A stretch of DNA of 64,000 bases from positions 59,918 to 123,917 of the forward strand of contig JADKEV010000017.1 in the NCBI GenBank assembly GCA_016717855.1. Direction: 5' to 3'. Every line of letters starts with the position of its first letter. Position 1 is the stretch's first letter. Shown piece by piece: positions 17,161 to 27,069 of this stretch. Source of the stretch: Betaproteobacteria bacterium. Its GTDB lineage: Bacteria; Pseudomonadota; Gammaproteobacteria; Burkholderiales; Casimicrobiaceae. Position numbers and translations under genes: made by a program. The notes beneath the pieces were generated by a model that saw only the letters and a program-made list of their open reading frames with translations, searched no databases and was not told the origin of the DNA.

Positions 17161-19734
17161 ATGGGATTCAGGTTCGAAGCGCCCGCCGGCGCGCAACGGG
17201 TGCTGTTTGCGCTGTTCGCGCTCTCCGGCTTCTGCGGCCTCATCTACGAGTCGATCTGGGCCTACTACCTGAAGCTCTTCGTCGGCCACGCCGCCTACGC
17301 CCAGACCGTCGTCCTCGTCGTCTTCATCGGCGGCATGGCCATCGGCGCCTGGGCCGCCGGCCGCGCCGCCGCCCGCACCCCCAACCCGCTGCTCGCCTAC
17401 GCCATCGTCGAGGCCATCGTCGGCGTCTTCGCGCTCGCCTTCCAGTGGCTCTTCACCACCACCACCGACTGGGCCTACGCCTCCCTGCTGCCCGCGCTCT
17501 GTTCCGCCGACGGCATCTGCGCCCCGCAATGGCTGCTCGCCGGCCTGCTCATCCTGCCGCAGTCGATCCTGCTGGGCACCACCTTCCCGCTGATGAGCGC
17601 CGGCATCCTGCGCGCCTTCCCGCAGGCCCCCGGCCGCACGCTGTCGATGCTGTACTTCACCAACAGCCTGGGCGCGGTGTTCGGCGTGCTCGCCAGCACC
17701 TTCGTGCTGATCCCCGCCTTCGGCCTGCCCGGCACCACCCGCGCCGCCGGCCTCATGAACCTCGCCCTCGCCGCCGTCGTCGCCGCCATCGCGATGGGAG
17801 CGAACAACGCCCGGCGAGTCCATGACGCCACCGCGGCGCCTGCCGGCACCGATCCTGGGGACAGTCTGCGCGCCACCACGCGAATCACGGCCGCCGCCGC
17901 CGGGCTGGCGCCGCTGCTGCTGGTCGCCGCCCTCACCGGCCTCTCCTCGTTCATCTACGAAATCGTCTGGATCCGCATGCTCGGCCTGGTCCTGGGCAGT
18001 TCCACCCACGCCTTCGAACTCATGCTCTCCAGCTTCATCCTCGGCCTCGCCTTGGGCGGATACTGGATCAAGTCGCGCATCGACCACGTCCCCGACATGA
18101 TGCGCTACCTCGCCACCGTGCAGATCGTCATGGGCGTGCTCGCCTTCGCCACCCTGCCCATCTACAACGAAATGTTCGACCTCATGGCCTGGTTCCTGCG
18201 CGCCATGGCCAAGACCGACGACGGCTACGTGCTGTTCAACCTCGCCAGCAAGCTCATCGCCGTCCTGGTCATGGTCCCCGCCACCTTCATGGCCGGCATG
18301 ACCCTGCCGTTGATCACGTACCAGCTGCTTCGCTCCCCGGTCGGGGAGAAGAGCATCGGCTACGTGTACGCCGCCAACACCACCGGCGCCATCATCGGCG
18401 TGATCCTCACCGTCCACCTGCTCTTGCCGCAACTCGGACTCAAGGGCGCGCTCATCACCGGCGCCATCATCGACATCGCGCTCGGCTGGCTGCTCTTCGT
18501 CCGCTACGCCGGCGGCAAGACCGACGCCCGCTATCGCTGGGGCTGGTCGGTCGCCGGCGGCGTACTCGCGCTGGGCATCGGCATGTTCTCGACCCTCGAT
18601 CCGATGCGCCTCGCCTCGGGTGTCTACCGGCTGGGCGAGGCGCGGATGGAAGAAGGCACCACGGTGATCTACCACAAGGACGGCAAGACCGCGACCATCG
18701 ACGTGGTCCGCAGCGTCAAGCCGACGCACATCTTCATCCGCACCAACGGCAAGTCGGACGCGGCCATCGAGATGGACCGCGCCGACCTGCCTTCGGCGGA
18801 CGAGGTGACGATGACGCTGACGGCCGCTCTCCCGCTGGCTGCGCGGCCCGATGCGCAGACCGCCGCCATCATCGGCTTCGGCTCGGGCCTCACGACCCAT
18901 GCGCTGCTCGCCTCGCCCGCGCTCAAGCGCGTGGACACGATCGAGATCGAGGCGGCGATGATCGAGGGCGCGCGGCACTTCCGGCCGCGCAACGAGCTCG
19001 CCTTTACCGACCCGCGCAGCCACTTCATCATCGACGACGCCAAGGCGTTCTTCGCGCGCAGCAGCGCGCGCTACGACATCATCATTTCCGAGCCCTCCAA
19101 TCCCTGGGTCAGCGGGGTCGCCAGCCTGTTCTCCGACGAGTTCTACGACCGCATCCGCAACTACCTGACCGACGACGGCGTGCTGGTGCAGTGGATGCAG
19201 ATCTACGAAATCGAGCCCGAACTGGTGGGATCCATCATCCGCGCGCTGGGCCGGCACTTCCCGAACTACGAAATCTACGCGGCCGATACCGGCAACCTGC
19301 TGCTGGTCGCCTCGCGGTCGAACAAGCCGCTCGAACTCTCCGACAGGATTTTCAAGATGCCAGCGCTGGAGGCCGATCTGCGCCGGCTCGGGATCGGCCA
19401 CCTGGGCGACCTGGTTCCGCGCCGGGTCGCGGGGAGCAAGGTGTTCCGGGCCTGGATCGGCGATGGGATCGTCAACTCCGACTACTTTCCGTACGTCGAC
19501 CTCAACGCCGCGCGCTCGCGTTTTACGCGGAGCGACGCGGTGAGCATGATCTCCCCGCGCGGCGACAATGTGCCGGTCATCGAACTGCTCGAACACCGGA
19601 CATGGGACAGCGCCGAGGCGCCGACCCCGATCCGGCGCGGCGGCTCCTTCCGGCACCGTTTCGCGCTCGAGGTGAGGAACTTGTCCAGTATCTGCTCAAC
19701 GAGCCGACCGGCGCCGAGTCGTATCCATGGCTGA
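17161..19734 (+). CDS. Membrane-fused spermidine-synthase-like protein (frameshifted 3' end)
   Basis: The N-terminal half (about residues 1-470) is polytopic, with two sets of hydrophobic helices like fused MFS/aminopropyltransferase proteins, for example SGFCGLIYESIWAYYLK and again TGLSSFIYEIVWIRMLG. The C-terminal half is a SpeE-type SAM-fold domain with IIGFGSGLTTHALL and the family signature SEPSNPWVSGVASLF. True spermidine synthases use a DxxDP-type motif here, so the reaction is unknown. The frame ends at 19734 after a run of unrelated residues; from 19674 the next frame continues plausible homologous sequence, so one G appears to be missing near 19674. The start ATG follows GGGAGATCC. 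Real mutation and sequencing error cannot be separated. Confidence 0.82.
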   Translation: MGFRFEAPAGAQRVLFALFALSGFCGLIYESIWAYYLKLFVGHAAYAQTVVLVVFIGGMAIGAWAAGRAAARTPNPLLAYAIVEAIVGVFALAFQWLFTTTTDWAYASLLPALCSADGICAPQWLLAGLLILPQSILLGTTFPLMSAGILRAFPQAPGRTLSMLYFTNSLGAVFGVLASTFVLIPAFGLPGTTRAAGLMNLALAAVVAAIAMGANNARRVHDATAAPAGTDPGDSLRATTRITAAAAGLAPLLLVAALTGLSSFIYEIVWIRMLGLVLGSSTHAFELMLSSFILGLALGGYWIKSRIDHVPDMMRYLATVQIVMGVLAFATLPIYNEMFDLMAWFLRAMAKTDDGYVLFNLASKLIAVLVMVPATFMAGMTLPLITYQLLRSPVGEKSIGYVYAANTTGAIIGVILTVHLLLPQLGLKGALITGAIIDIALGWLLFVRYAGGKTDARYRWGWSVAGGVLALGIGMFSTLDPMRLASGVYRLGEARMEEGTTVIYHKDGKTATIDVVRSVKPTHIFIRTNGKSDAAIEMDRADLPSADEVTMTLTAALPLAARPDAQTAAIIGFGSGLTTHALLASPALKRVDTIEIEAAMIEGARHFRPRNELAFTDPRSHFIIDDAKAFFARSSARYDIIISEPSNPWVSGVASLFSDEFYDRIRNYLTDDGVLVQWMQIYEIEPELVGSIIRALGRHFPNYEIYAADTGNLLLVASRSNKPLELSDRIFKMPALEADLRRLGIGHLGDLVPRRVAGSKVFRAWIGDGIVNSDYFPYVDLNAARSRFTRSDAVSMISPRGDNVPVIELLEHRTWDSAEAPTPIRRGGSFRHRFALEVRNLSSICSTSRPAPSRIHG

Positions 19735-20198
19735 ATTCGAACAATGCGGCGGGCCTGCATGCGGTGCGCGGGCTGCTGCTCAAGTGCGAGCGCTTCGCGG
19801 AAGGCGACGTGATGTGGGATGAAGTGGTGATCCTGGCCAACCGCACCGTCGGCGCGATGTCGTCCGCGCGGCAGAAGCCGCTCTGGGATGCGTTTCTGAC
19901 ATCGCCCTGCTACCCGCGGCTCTCGCCGACGCAGCGCGACTGGCTGCAACTCTTCGCCCGCACTGCCGCGCGGGACGCCCCGGAGATGGCGAAACTCGGC
20001 GCGAAGATGCTGGCCGACGGCGCCGCGACCACGGCCACGCAGTGGACATTCCTGGTCACTGCGGTGGCGACTTCCCAGGTGGCCACCGGCCAGCCACACG
20101 CGGCGCGCGCAACGTTGATCGACAACTGGAAGAACCTCGATGCGCAGTCGCGCGACTGGCCCACGATGGAATTGCTGCTGCGTCTCACGCAGCCTTGA
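19674..20198 (+). pseudogene. C-terminal part of the frameshifted spermidine-synthase-like gene
   Basis: About 174 codons (EELVQYLLNEPTGAES onward to LLRLTQP) continue the preceding protein in the -1 frame. It is an alpha-helical domain with no catalytic motif I recognise, ending in a normal stop. It has no start codon of its own at the junction. Restoring a G in gaggtg(g)aggaac would join the two parts into a protein of about 1010 aa. Confidence 0.75.
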
Positions 20199-20261
20199 AC
20201 GGCTGCCGGCGTTGGGCCGGCGTCCGTCCGCGAGGGCGGGTCGGCGCGCGGCGGCCAGGGT

Positions 20262-22421
20262 TCAGAACGTGCCCAACGCCTCCCGCAGGCCGCCGGGGGT
20301 CAGGATCTCCGGCAGGATCAGCGTCGACTTGCCCGGGCGGTACAACGCATAGACGGGCACGCCGCTGCGCCCGAACCCGGCCAGCGCGGCGGTGATCCCG
20401 GGGTCGCGCCGCGTCCAGTCGGCGCGGAGCAGCACGACCTTCTTGTCGGCGAACGCCCTGATCGCATCTTCGCGCTCGAGCACGAGTTTCTTGTTCGCCT
20501 GGCACGACACGCACCACGCGGCGGTAAAGTCGACGAACACCGGCTGGCCGGCGCTCACGAGTTCGTCGAGCCTGGCGCGCGACCAGGGTTGCCAGTCGCC
20601 TGCCGCGACAGCTTTCGCCTCGGCCGCCGCCGCATCGTCGATCAGCGGCCACGCAAGCCAGCCCGCGACGAGCACCGCGCCGATGGCCAGCACGCGGCTC
20701 ACGTGGCGCGCCATCAGGCGTTGTCGCGCGCACCAGATGCCGACCGCCAGAAGCAGCAGAACGAACAGGAGCCGCGCAAACGCATCGGCGCCGGATTGCT
20801 GCGCGAGGACCCAACCCAGCCAGATGACGGTCGCCGCGAGCGGAATGGCGAGCAGTTGCTTGAGCCACACCATCCACGGGCCGGGTTTGGGCAGGCGCTT
20901 CAGCCAAGCCGGGAACCACGCGAGCAGCAGGTACGGCAACGCCATGCCCAGGCCCAGCGCCACGAAGACCGCGAGCGATGCGGCCGGCGGCTGCGCCAGC
21001 GCGAAACCCAGCGCCGCGCCCATGAACGGCGCCGTGCAGGGCGAGGCGATGACGACCGCCAGCACGCCTGAAAGAAAGGAGTTGACGTACGGATTCCGCG
21101 CCGAGAACGACGCGATGCCGCCCGGAACCAGCGTGCTCGTCTCGAAGTAGCCGGCGATGTTCAAGGTCAGCAGGAAGAACAGGATCGCCAGCGCGGTGAC
21201 CACCGCCGGCGACTGCAGCTGGAATCCCCAGCCAAGTTCCTGGCCCCCGGCGCGCAACGCCAGCACGACGCCCGCCAGCGCGACGAACGAGAGCACGACG
21301 CCGGCGGCGAACACCAGGCCGTGCATCCGGATCGCCGCGAGCTTGCCATGCGCCTGCTGCGAAAAGCCGAGGACCTTGAGCGAGATCACCGGGAACACGC
21401 AGGGCATCAGGTTGAGAATCAAGCCGCCGATCAACGCCAGCGCGATGGCGGCCACCAGGCCCGGCGCATCCTGGCCGGCGCCGCCCACGTAAGTCACCGC
21501 CGCATCCAGCGGCGTGCCGCCGTGCGCGCCCTGCGGGAGGGTGTTCTCCACGCCGGCGCTCAGGTAAACGGCGCGCGCCCCGTCCAGCGTCTCCTTGCCC
21601 CAGCCGCCGGCGGTGGTCAGCACGCCATCGACGCTCGCCGGCAGTTGCGCGGCTTGCTTGGACAAGGCGACATTCAAGCGCAGCCGGCCGTCCGGGAGCC
21701 GATACAAGGCCTGCCGCGCCGCCGGCTCGATCAGGCCTTCGGCATGGGGAAAGAACTGGACGCGCGAAGGCGTGGCGCTGCCGGCTGGAGGCTGCCACAC
21801 CAGGTCCAGCCGGCCGCCGGTCCGGTAGGCATTCCATTGCCACGCCGTTGCGTCGCGCGGTGTTTCGGACCGCGCCGTGGCGAACAGCCCGGCCCAGCGC
21901 GCATCGGCATCGCTGGCGGCCGCGATCGGGACGTCAAGCACAAGGTCGGCACCGCCCGGTATGCATTGCTCGCGGCAGACCAGCCAGTCGGCGCGCGCCT
22001 TGATCGGGATCGCGGCGCCCGGTGGGAGCCCGGCCGGCACGGCGAGCAGGACGGGCAGCACGACTTCCCCCTCGTAACCGTAGTTGGCGAAGGATCCGAC
22101 GTCGATGCGGTGGGGCGCCGGCCACTCGATTTCGCCTGGCTGGAATCCGGCGGGCAGCTGCCATTGGATCGTCGTCGGCAGCCCGGTGTCGCCTGGATTG
22201 CGCCAGTACGTGTGCCAGTGCTCGTCCATCTTGAGGCGCAACCCGACCCGCAGCGGACGGCCCGGCTCGGCCGCGGTGCGCTCGGCGATCAGTTCGGCCT
22301 CGACGTGCTCGGTCTGCACCGCCCTGGCGTGCGCGCCGCCGGCAAGCAGCCACGCCAGCGCCAGCAGGATCAGCGTGGGCAGGTTGCGCAATGGGGTTCG
22401 ATGCGGGATGGAAGAGAGCAT
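20262..22421 (-). CDS. dsbD: Thiol:disulfide interchange protein DsbD
   Basis: Inner-membrane electron carrier that passes reducing power from cytosolic thioredoxin to periplasmic thiol proteins such as DsbC and cytochrome c maturation factors. 719 aa. A signal peptide (to about residue 32) precedes the N-terminal beta domain with the redox pair CREQC. Eight membrane helices follow with the two buried cysteines in LNLMPCVFPV and SPCTAPFMG, and the C-terminal thioredoxin domain has the active site AAWCVSC. All six redox cysteines are present. Convergent with the spermidine-synthase-like gene and divergent from leuS. Confidence 0.93.
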   Translation of the reverse strand: MLSSIPHRTPLRNLPTLILLALAWLLAGGAHARAVQTEHVEAELIAERTAAEPGRPLRVGLRLKMDEHWHTYWRNPGDTGLPTTIQWQLPAGFQPGEIEWPAPHRIDVGSFANYGYEGEVVLPVLLAVPAGLPPGAAIPIKARADWLVCREQCIPGGADLVLDVPIAAASDADARWAGLFATARSETPRDATAWQWNAYRTGGRLDLVWQPPAGSATPSRVQFFPHAEGLIEPAARQALYRLPDGRLRLNVALSKQAAQLPASVDGVLTTAGGWGKETLDGARAVYLSAGVENTLPQGAHGGTPLDAAVTYVGGAGQDAPGLVAAIALALIGGLILNLMPCVFPVISLKVLGFSQQAHGKLAAIRMHGLVFAAGVVLSFVALAGVVLALRAGGQELGWGFQLQSPAVVTALAILFFLLTLNIAGYFETSTLVPGGIASFSARNPYVNSFLSGVLAVVIASPCTAPFMGAALGFALAQPPAASLAVFVALGLGMALPYLLLAWFPAWLKRLPKPGPWMVWLKQLLAIPLAATVIWLGWVLAQQSGADAFARLLFVLLLLAVGIWCARQRLMARHVSRVLAIGAVLVAGWLAWPLIDDAAAAEAKAVAAGDWQPWSRARLDELVSAGQPVFVDFTAAWCVSCQANKKLVLEREDAIRAFADKKVVLLRADWTRRDPGITAALAGFGRSGVPVYALYRPGKSTLILPEILTPGGLREALGTF

Positions 22422-22490
22422 TGCACGTGGTTAGGCGGACTCCGGGGCCATGAGTTCCCGCCCCGAATGGGTGTCAGCGGGCCTTGGCCG

Positions 22491-22505
22491 GTTATAATCT
22501 ATAAC
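22491..22505 (+). promoter_or_regulatory. leuS -10 region inside a short palindrome
   Basis: TATAAT at 22493-22498 lies within the perfect palindrome gttata-atc-tataac. No good -35 is present 16-18 bp upstream. The leuS ATG is 33 bp downstream of the -10. Confidence 0.5.
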
Positions 22506-22530
22506 CGAAAAATCTTTGCAGATCAACAAA

Positions 22531-25254
22531 ATGTCGCAACCCACAACACCCGCGCCGTACGACCACCGCGCCGTCGAGGCGGCGGCCCAGGCACATTGGC
22601 GCGACATCGATGCCTATCGCGCGATCGAGAACGATCCCCGCTTTCCCCGGGGCAAGTTCTACGCCTGCTCGATGTTGCCGTACCCGTCGGGCAAGTTGCA
22701 TATCGGCCATGTGCGCAACTACACCATCAACGACGTGATGTACCGATATCTGCGGATGAAGGGGCATAACGTCCTGATGCCGATGGGCTGGGATGCGTTC
22801 GGCCTGCCGGCGGAAAACGCCGCGATGAAGAACGAGGTTCCGCCGGCGGCGTGGACGTACCGCAACATTGCCGAGATGAAGAAGCAGATGCAGGCGATGG
22901 GACTGGCGATCGACTGGTCGCGCGAAGTGGCGACGTGCAATCCCGACTATTACAAATGGAACCAGTGGCTGTTTCTCAAGATGTACGAGAAGGGCATCGC
23001 CTACCGCAAGACGCAGGTCGTGAACTGGGACCCGGTCGACCAGACCGTGCTGGCCAACGAACAGGTGATCGACGGTCGCGGCTGGCGCACCGGCGCGCTG
23101 GTGGAAAAGCGGGAGATCCCCGGCTACTACCTCGCCATCACCAGGTACGCGCCGGAACTGCTCGAGGCTGTCCGCGACCAGCTGCCCGGCTGGCCCGAGC
23201 GCGTGCGCGTGATGCAGGAAAACTGGATCGGCAAGAGCGAGGGCGTGCGCTTCGCGTTCACGCACGCCATCCGCGGCGCCGACGGCAAGCTGATCGGCGA
23301 CGGCCGGATGTATGTGTTCACCACGCGCGCCGACACCATCATGGGCGTGACCTTCTGCGCGGTGGCGCCTGAGCATCCGTTGGCCGCGCACGCGGCGGCG
23401 GCCAACCCCGCCCTCGCCGCCTTCATCGAGGAGTGCAAGAAGGGCGGCGTCGCCGAGGCCGACATGGCGACGATGGAAAAGAAGGGGATGCCGGCCGGGC
23501 TGGCTGTCACGCATCCGCTCACCGGCCGCGAGATCGCGGTCTGGGTCGGCAACTACGTCCTGATGAGCTACGGCGACGGCGCGGTGATGGGTGTGCCGGG
23601 ACACGACGAGCGCGACTATGCATTCGCGCAGAAATACGGGCTGCCGATCGTGCAGGTGGTTGCGCCGCGCGCGGCCGCGGGCGACGGAGATGCCGCCGCG
23701 GTCGCGTTCGATGCGACCCAGCCCTCGCAAGAGTGGTATGCGACCAAGGATGGCGTCTGCGTGAACTCCGGGCCGCTCGACGGCATGGACTACGCGCAGG
23801 CGACGGACTACGTCGCCGAACGGGTCGGCGCCCTGGGCCTGGGCGAGAAGCGGACCACGTTCCGCCTGCGCGACTGGGGCGTTTCCCGCCAGCGCTATTG
23901 GGGCACGCCGATTCCCATCGTCCACTGCGCCGCCTGCGGCGACGTGCCCGTGCCCGAACATGATCTGCCCGTGATCCTGCCCGAGGACTGCGTGCCGGAC
24001 GGAACCGGCAACCCGCTCAACAAGCGGGCGGACTTCACCGACTGCAAGTGCCCGCGCTGCGGCGGGCCGGGCCGACGCGAAACCGACACCATGGACACGT
24101 TCGTCGACTCGTCCTGGTACTACATGCGCTACTGTTCGCCGGACAGCGCAAGCGCGATGGTCGACGCGCGCAACGACTACTGGATGCCGATGGATCAGTA
24201 CATCGGCGGCATCGAGCACGCGATCCTGCATTTGCTCTACGCGCGGTTCTGGACCAGGGTGATGCGCGACCTGGGACTGGTCAAGTTCGACGAGCCGTTC
24301 ACGAAGCTGCTCACCCAGGGCATGGTGCTGCACGATTCGTACTTCCGCGAGCACGAGTCGGGCAAGATCGACTGGTACACGCCGGCGGAAGTCGAGGTCC
24401 GCCACGACGACCGCGGGCGCCCGACCGGCGCGACGCTTAAGGCCGACGGCCAGCCGGTGACCTTGGGCGGCGCCGAGAAGATGTCCAAATCCAAGAACAA
24501 CACGGTCGACCCGGAATTCATCATCGACCGCTACGGCGCCGACACCGCGCGGCTGTTCGTGATGTTCGCATCCCACCCCGAGGCCACGCTCGAGTGGTCG
24601 GATGCCGGCGTCGAAGGCGCGTACCGCTTCCTGCGGCGGCTCTGGGCCTACGCGACGACGCGCGGGCGCACGGCGATGGAGGCCCTGTCGGGTGGCCCGC
24701 ATGCCGGCGCGCCGAACGGCGGCGGCATGCGGCCGGACGTGCGCAAGTTCCGTCGCGAAATCCATGCCACGCTCAGGCAGGCAACGTACGACATCGAGCG
24801 GATCCAGTACAACACGGTGGTGTCGGCGGCAATGAAAATGCTCAATGCACTGGAGGATTTCGGCGCCGCGGCGGACGGGCAGCCGGACGACGACCGGGAC
24901 CGGGCGCGCCACGAGGCCCTCGGGATCGCGTTGCGCCTGCTCTACCCTGTCTGTCCGCATGTCTGTCACGCACTGTGGACCGAGTTGCGCTTCGACCGCG
25001 AGCCGGCGTTCGGCGACATCCTCAACGCGCCATGGCCGGAGGTCGATGCCGCCGCGTTGCAGCTCGACGAGATCGAACTCGTGCTGCAGATCAACGGCAA
25101 GATGCGCGGGGCATTGCGCGTTCCCGCCAACGCCGACAGGTCGGCGATCGAGGCCGCGGCCGGCGCGGCCCCCGAAGTCGCGCGCTACGGCGAAGGGCGC
25201 GTACCCAGGAAGGTGATCGTCGTGCCGGGGAGGCTGGTCAATGTGGTGGTCTGA
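22531..25254 (+). CDS. leuS: Leucyl-tRNA synthetase
   Basis: Class Ia aminoacyl-tRNA synthetase charging tRNA-Leu in the cytosol. 907 aa. HIGH motif KLHIGHVRN, the CP1 editing domain (about 220-420), a zinc-type CPRCGG cluster, and KMSKS in AEKMSKSKNN are all present, followed by the anticodon-binding and C-terminal LQINGKMRG domain. The ATG at 22531 (MSQPTTPAPYDH) was preferred to the TTG 15 bp upstream, since it gives a normal N-terminus. It overlaps lptE by 14 bp, the common leuS-lptE arrangement. Confidence 0.97.
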   Translation: MSQPTTPAPYDHRAVEAAAQAHWRDIDAYRAIENDPRFPRGKFYACSMLPYPSGKLHIGHVRNYTINDVMYRYLRMKGHNVLMPMGWDAFGLPAENAAMKNEVPPAAWTYRNIAEMKKQMQAMGLAIDWSREVATCNPDYYKWNQWLFLKMYEKGIAYRKTQVVNWDPVDQTVLANEQVIDGRGWRTGALVEKREIPGYYLAITRYAPELLEAVRDQLPGWPERVRVMQENWIGKSEGVRFAFTHAIRGADGKLIGDGRMYVFTTRADTIMGVTFCAVAPEHPLAAHAAAANPALAAFIEECKKGGVAEADMATMEKKGMPAGLAVTHPLTGREIAVWVGNYVLMSYGDGAVMGVPGHDERDYAFAQKYGLPIVQVVAPRAAAGDGDAAAVAFDATQPSQEWYATKDGVCVNSGPLDGMDYAQATDYVAERVGALGLGEKRTTFRLRDWGVSRQRYWGTPIPIVHCAACGDVPVPEHDLPVILPEDCVPDGTGNPLNKRADFTDCKCPRCGGPGRRETDTMDTFVDSSWYYMRYCSPDSASAMVDARNDYWMPMDQYIGGIEHAILHLLYARFWTRVMRDLGLVKFDEPFTKLLTQGMVLHDSYFREHESGKIDWYTPAEVEVRHDDRGRPTGATLKADGQPVTLGGAEKMSKSKNNTVDPEFIIDRYGADTARLFVMFASHPEATLEWSDAGVEGAYRFLRRLWAYATTRGRTAMEALSGGPHAGAPNGGGMRPDVRKFRREIHATLRQATYDIERIQYNTVVSAAMKMLNALEDFGAAADGQPDDDRDRARHEALGIALRLLYPVCPHVCHALWTELRFDREPAFGDILNAPWPEVDAAALQLDEIELVLQINGKMRGALRVPANADRSAIEAAAGAAPEVARYGEGRVPRKVIVVPGRLVNVVV

Positions 25255-25813
25255 AATGCGCCGGGCCGATGCGACCGGAACCGGGCCGGCACGCGCCGGC
25301 GGCGCCTTTGCCGCGGGTTACCGCGGCCTGCGCGCCGCCGCTGCGCTGCTGCTCTGCGGCGGCCTTGTCCACTGCGGCTTTCACATCCGCGGCGACACGG
25401 TGTTGCCGTTTCGCACGCTGGCCATTGTCGGTGCGGAAGATTCGGCCCTGGTGATCGACCTCAAGCGCACGCTGCGCGGCAATGCCAGGGTCGGCATCGT
25501 CGACAAGCCCGAACAGGCCGAGGCAGTGCTCTACATCCTCAACAATCAGAACGACAAGAGCATTCTGACGCTCTCCGGCGGCGGCCGCGTCCGCGAGTTC
25601 CAGCTCACGCAGAAGATCATGTTCAGGGTTGCCGATGCCAAGGGCAACGAGTGGATTCCCGCATCGGAGATCAGCGTGCGGCGGGACTTTTCCTTCAACG
25701 ACAGCCAGGCGCTGGCCAAGGAAGGCGAAGAGCGCCTGCTGGTCGCCGACATGCAGGCCGACGCCGTGCAGCAATTGCTGCGCCGGCTGGCGGCGGCGAA
25801 ACGCCCCGGTTAG
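25241..25813 (+). CDS. lptE: LPS-assembly lipoprotein LptE
   Basis: Outer-membrane lipoprotein that plugs the LptD barrel and completes lipopolysaccharide export. 190 aa. A long basic N-terminus precedes the hydrophobic signal and lipobox LVHC (Cys45), then GFHIRG, the mature LptE N-terminal pattern. GGGGAGG lies 7 bp before the ATG at 25241, which overlaps leuS by 14 bp, supporting this start over the ATG five codons later. In many betaproteobacteria holA follows; here the next gene is convergent metC, so holA is elsewhere or lost. Confidence 0.88.
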   Translation: MWWSEMRRADATGTGPARAGGAFAAGYRGLRAAAALLLCGGLVHCGFHIRGDTVLPFRTLAIVGAEDSALVIDLKRTLRGNARVGIVDKPEQAEAVLYILNNQNDKSILTLSGGGRVREFQLTQKIMFRVADAKGNEWIPASEISVRRDFSFNDSQALAKEGEERLLVADMQADAVQQLLRRLAAAKRPG

Positions 25814-25872
25814 GCGCGCCTGGCGCAGCCTCGCGGTGCGGGTTTCCCTCGAAGACGCTGGGGTTTCCTGGG

Positions 25873-27069
25873 TCAGGCAGTGCGCAAGCGCGCCAGGCCC
25901 GCCTCCAGGTCGGCGATCAGGTCCCCGGGCGCTTCCAGTCCGATGCTGAAGCGCACCAGGTGCCCCGGCTCGTCGCGGCCATTGGCGTTGAACAGCGTTT
26001 CGCGCCGGTAGGGGAGCGCCAGGCTAATTGGGCCCGCCCAGCTGTAGCCGATCTTGAACCAGCGCAGTCCGTCGACCATGGCGTCCACCGATGCGGCAGT
26101 GTACTTCTCCTGAAGCACTACCGAGAACAGCCCGCTCGAACCGGTGAAGTCCCGCTTCCAGTTGTCGTGCCCAGGGCACTCCGGGAATGCCGGATGCAGC
26201 ACGCGCTTGACTTCGGGGCGGCCGCGCAGCCAGCCTGCCACCTGCAGCGCCGAGGCTTCGTGCGCCTTGAGGCGCACCATCATCGTGGGCAGTCCGCGCA
26301 ACGCCAGATACACGTCGTCGGGGCCGACGCCCAGCCCGAGCAACCGGCGCACAGCCGCCACCCGGTCGAACAACTCCGCGTTCACCGTGGTCACCGAGCC
26401 CATCAGCAAATCGCTGTGGCCGCCCATGTACTTGGTGACCGCCTGGACGCTGATGTCGACACCCTTGCCGAATGCGCGAAAGTAGATCCCTGCCGACCAC
26501 GTGTTGTCGATCGCCGTCACGACGCCCCGCGCGCGCGCCGCGGCGACCAGCGCCGGCACATCGGGGACTTCCATGGTGATCGACCCGGGCGCCTCGATCC
26601 ACAGCAGGCGTGTGTTCGGTTGGAACTGGCCGGCGATTGCATCCGCCGCCATCGGGTCGTAGTACCCGGCCGCAATGCCCAGCCCGTCGAGCAGCCGGTG
26701 CGCCAGTTCGCGATTGGGCCGGTAGACGTTATCGGGGATCAGCACATGGTCGCCCGCCTTCAGCAACGCCAGGTCGACCACCGCGATCGCAGCCAGCCCC
26801 GAGGGCGCCAGCAGCGTCCTGTAGCCGCCCTCCAGCGCGGCAATCTGGGTGGTCAGCTCCAGCTTGGTGGGGGTCGCGTGCAAGCCGTACGTGTACGCAT
26901 CCGGTCCGGACCGCGTGCGCGTTGCCGCGACATTGGGGAACACAACGGTCGATACGCGATGGATTGGCGTCGTCAGCGACGCGAAGCCGGTTGGCGGGGT
27001 GTACTCGCTGTGCACCAGACGCGTGGCGAGATCGGGTTCGGTCCCACGTGTGCCACGGCCGGCACTCAC
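25873..27069 (-). CDS. metC: Cystathionine beta-lyase
   Basis: PLP enzyme of the Cys/Met metabolism family, converting cystathionine to homocysteine, pyruvate and ammonia. 398 aa. SGLAAIA (cofactor phosphate region), IDNTWSAG and the Schiff-base lysine in AVTKYMGGHSD are visible, as is VYRPNRE typical of the beta-lyase clade. The start is GTG, overlapping the stop of the upstream OsmC gene (gcGTGA), so the two are translationally coupled. A gamma-lyase or other Cys/Met family activity cannot be excluded from sequence. Confidence 0.9.
   Translation of the reverse strand: MSAGRGTRGTEPDLATRLVHSEYTPPTGFASLTTPIHRVSTVVFPNVAATRTRSGPDAYTYGLHATPTKLELTTQIAALEGGYRTLLAPSGLAAIAVVDLALLKAGDHVLIPDNVYRPNRELAHRLLDGLGIAAGYYDPMAADAIAGQFQPNTRLLWIEAPGSITMEVPDVPALVAAARARGVVTAIDNTWSAGIYFRAFGKGVDISVQAVTKYMGGHSDLLMGSVTTVNAELFDRVAAVRRLLGLGVGPDDVYLALRGLPTMMVRLKAHEASALQVAGWLRGRPEVKRVLHPAFPECPGHDNWKRDFTGSSGLFSVVLQEKYTAASVDAMVDGLRWFKIGYSWAGPISLALPYRRETLFNANGRDEPGHLVRFSIGLEAPGDLIADLEAGLARLRTA

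Noticed and set aside
17080..19656. Long minus-strand open frame of about 858 codons opposite the spermidine-synthase-like gene
   Set aside because: Low-complexity Gly/Asp/Glu/Arg composition caused by high GC content; the plus strand has clear membrane helices and SAM motifs.
20205..20221. gccggc-gttgg-gccggc hairpin between convergent genes
   Set aside because: Short, no T-run on either strand; could be chance in GC-rich sequence.
22492..24969. Long minus-strand open frame opposite leuS
   Set aside because: Complement of leuS; His/Arg/Val-rich with no motif, while leuS has HIGH, KMSKS and editing domain.
25814..25872. Expected holA after lptE
   Set aside because: Only 59 bp lie between lptE and convergent metC; no remnant visible.
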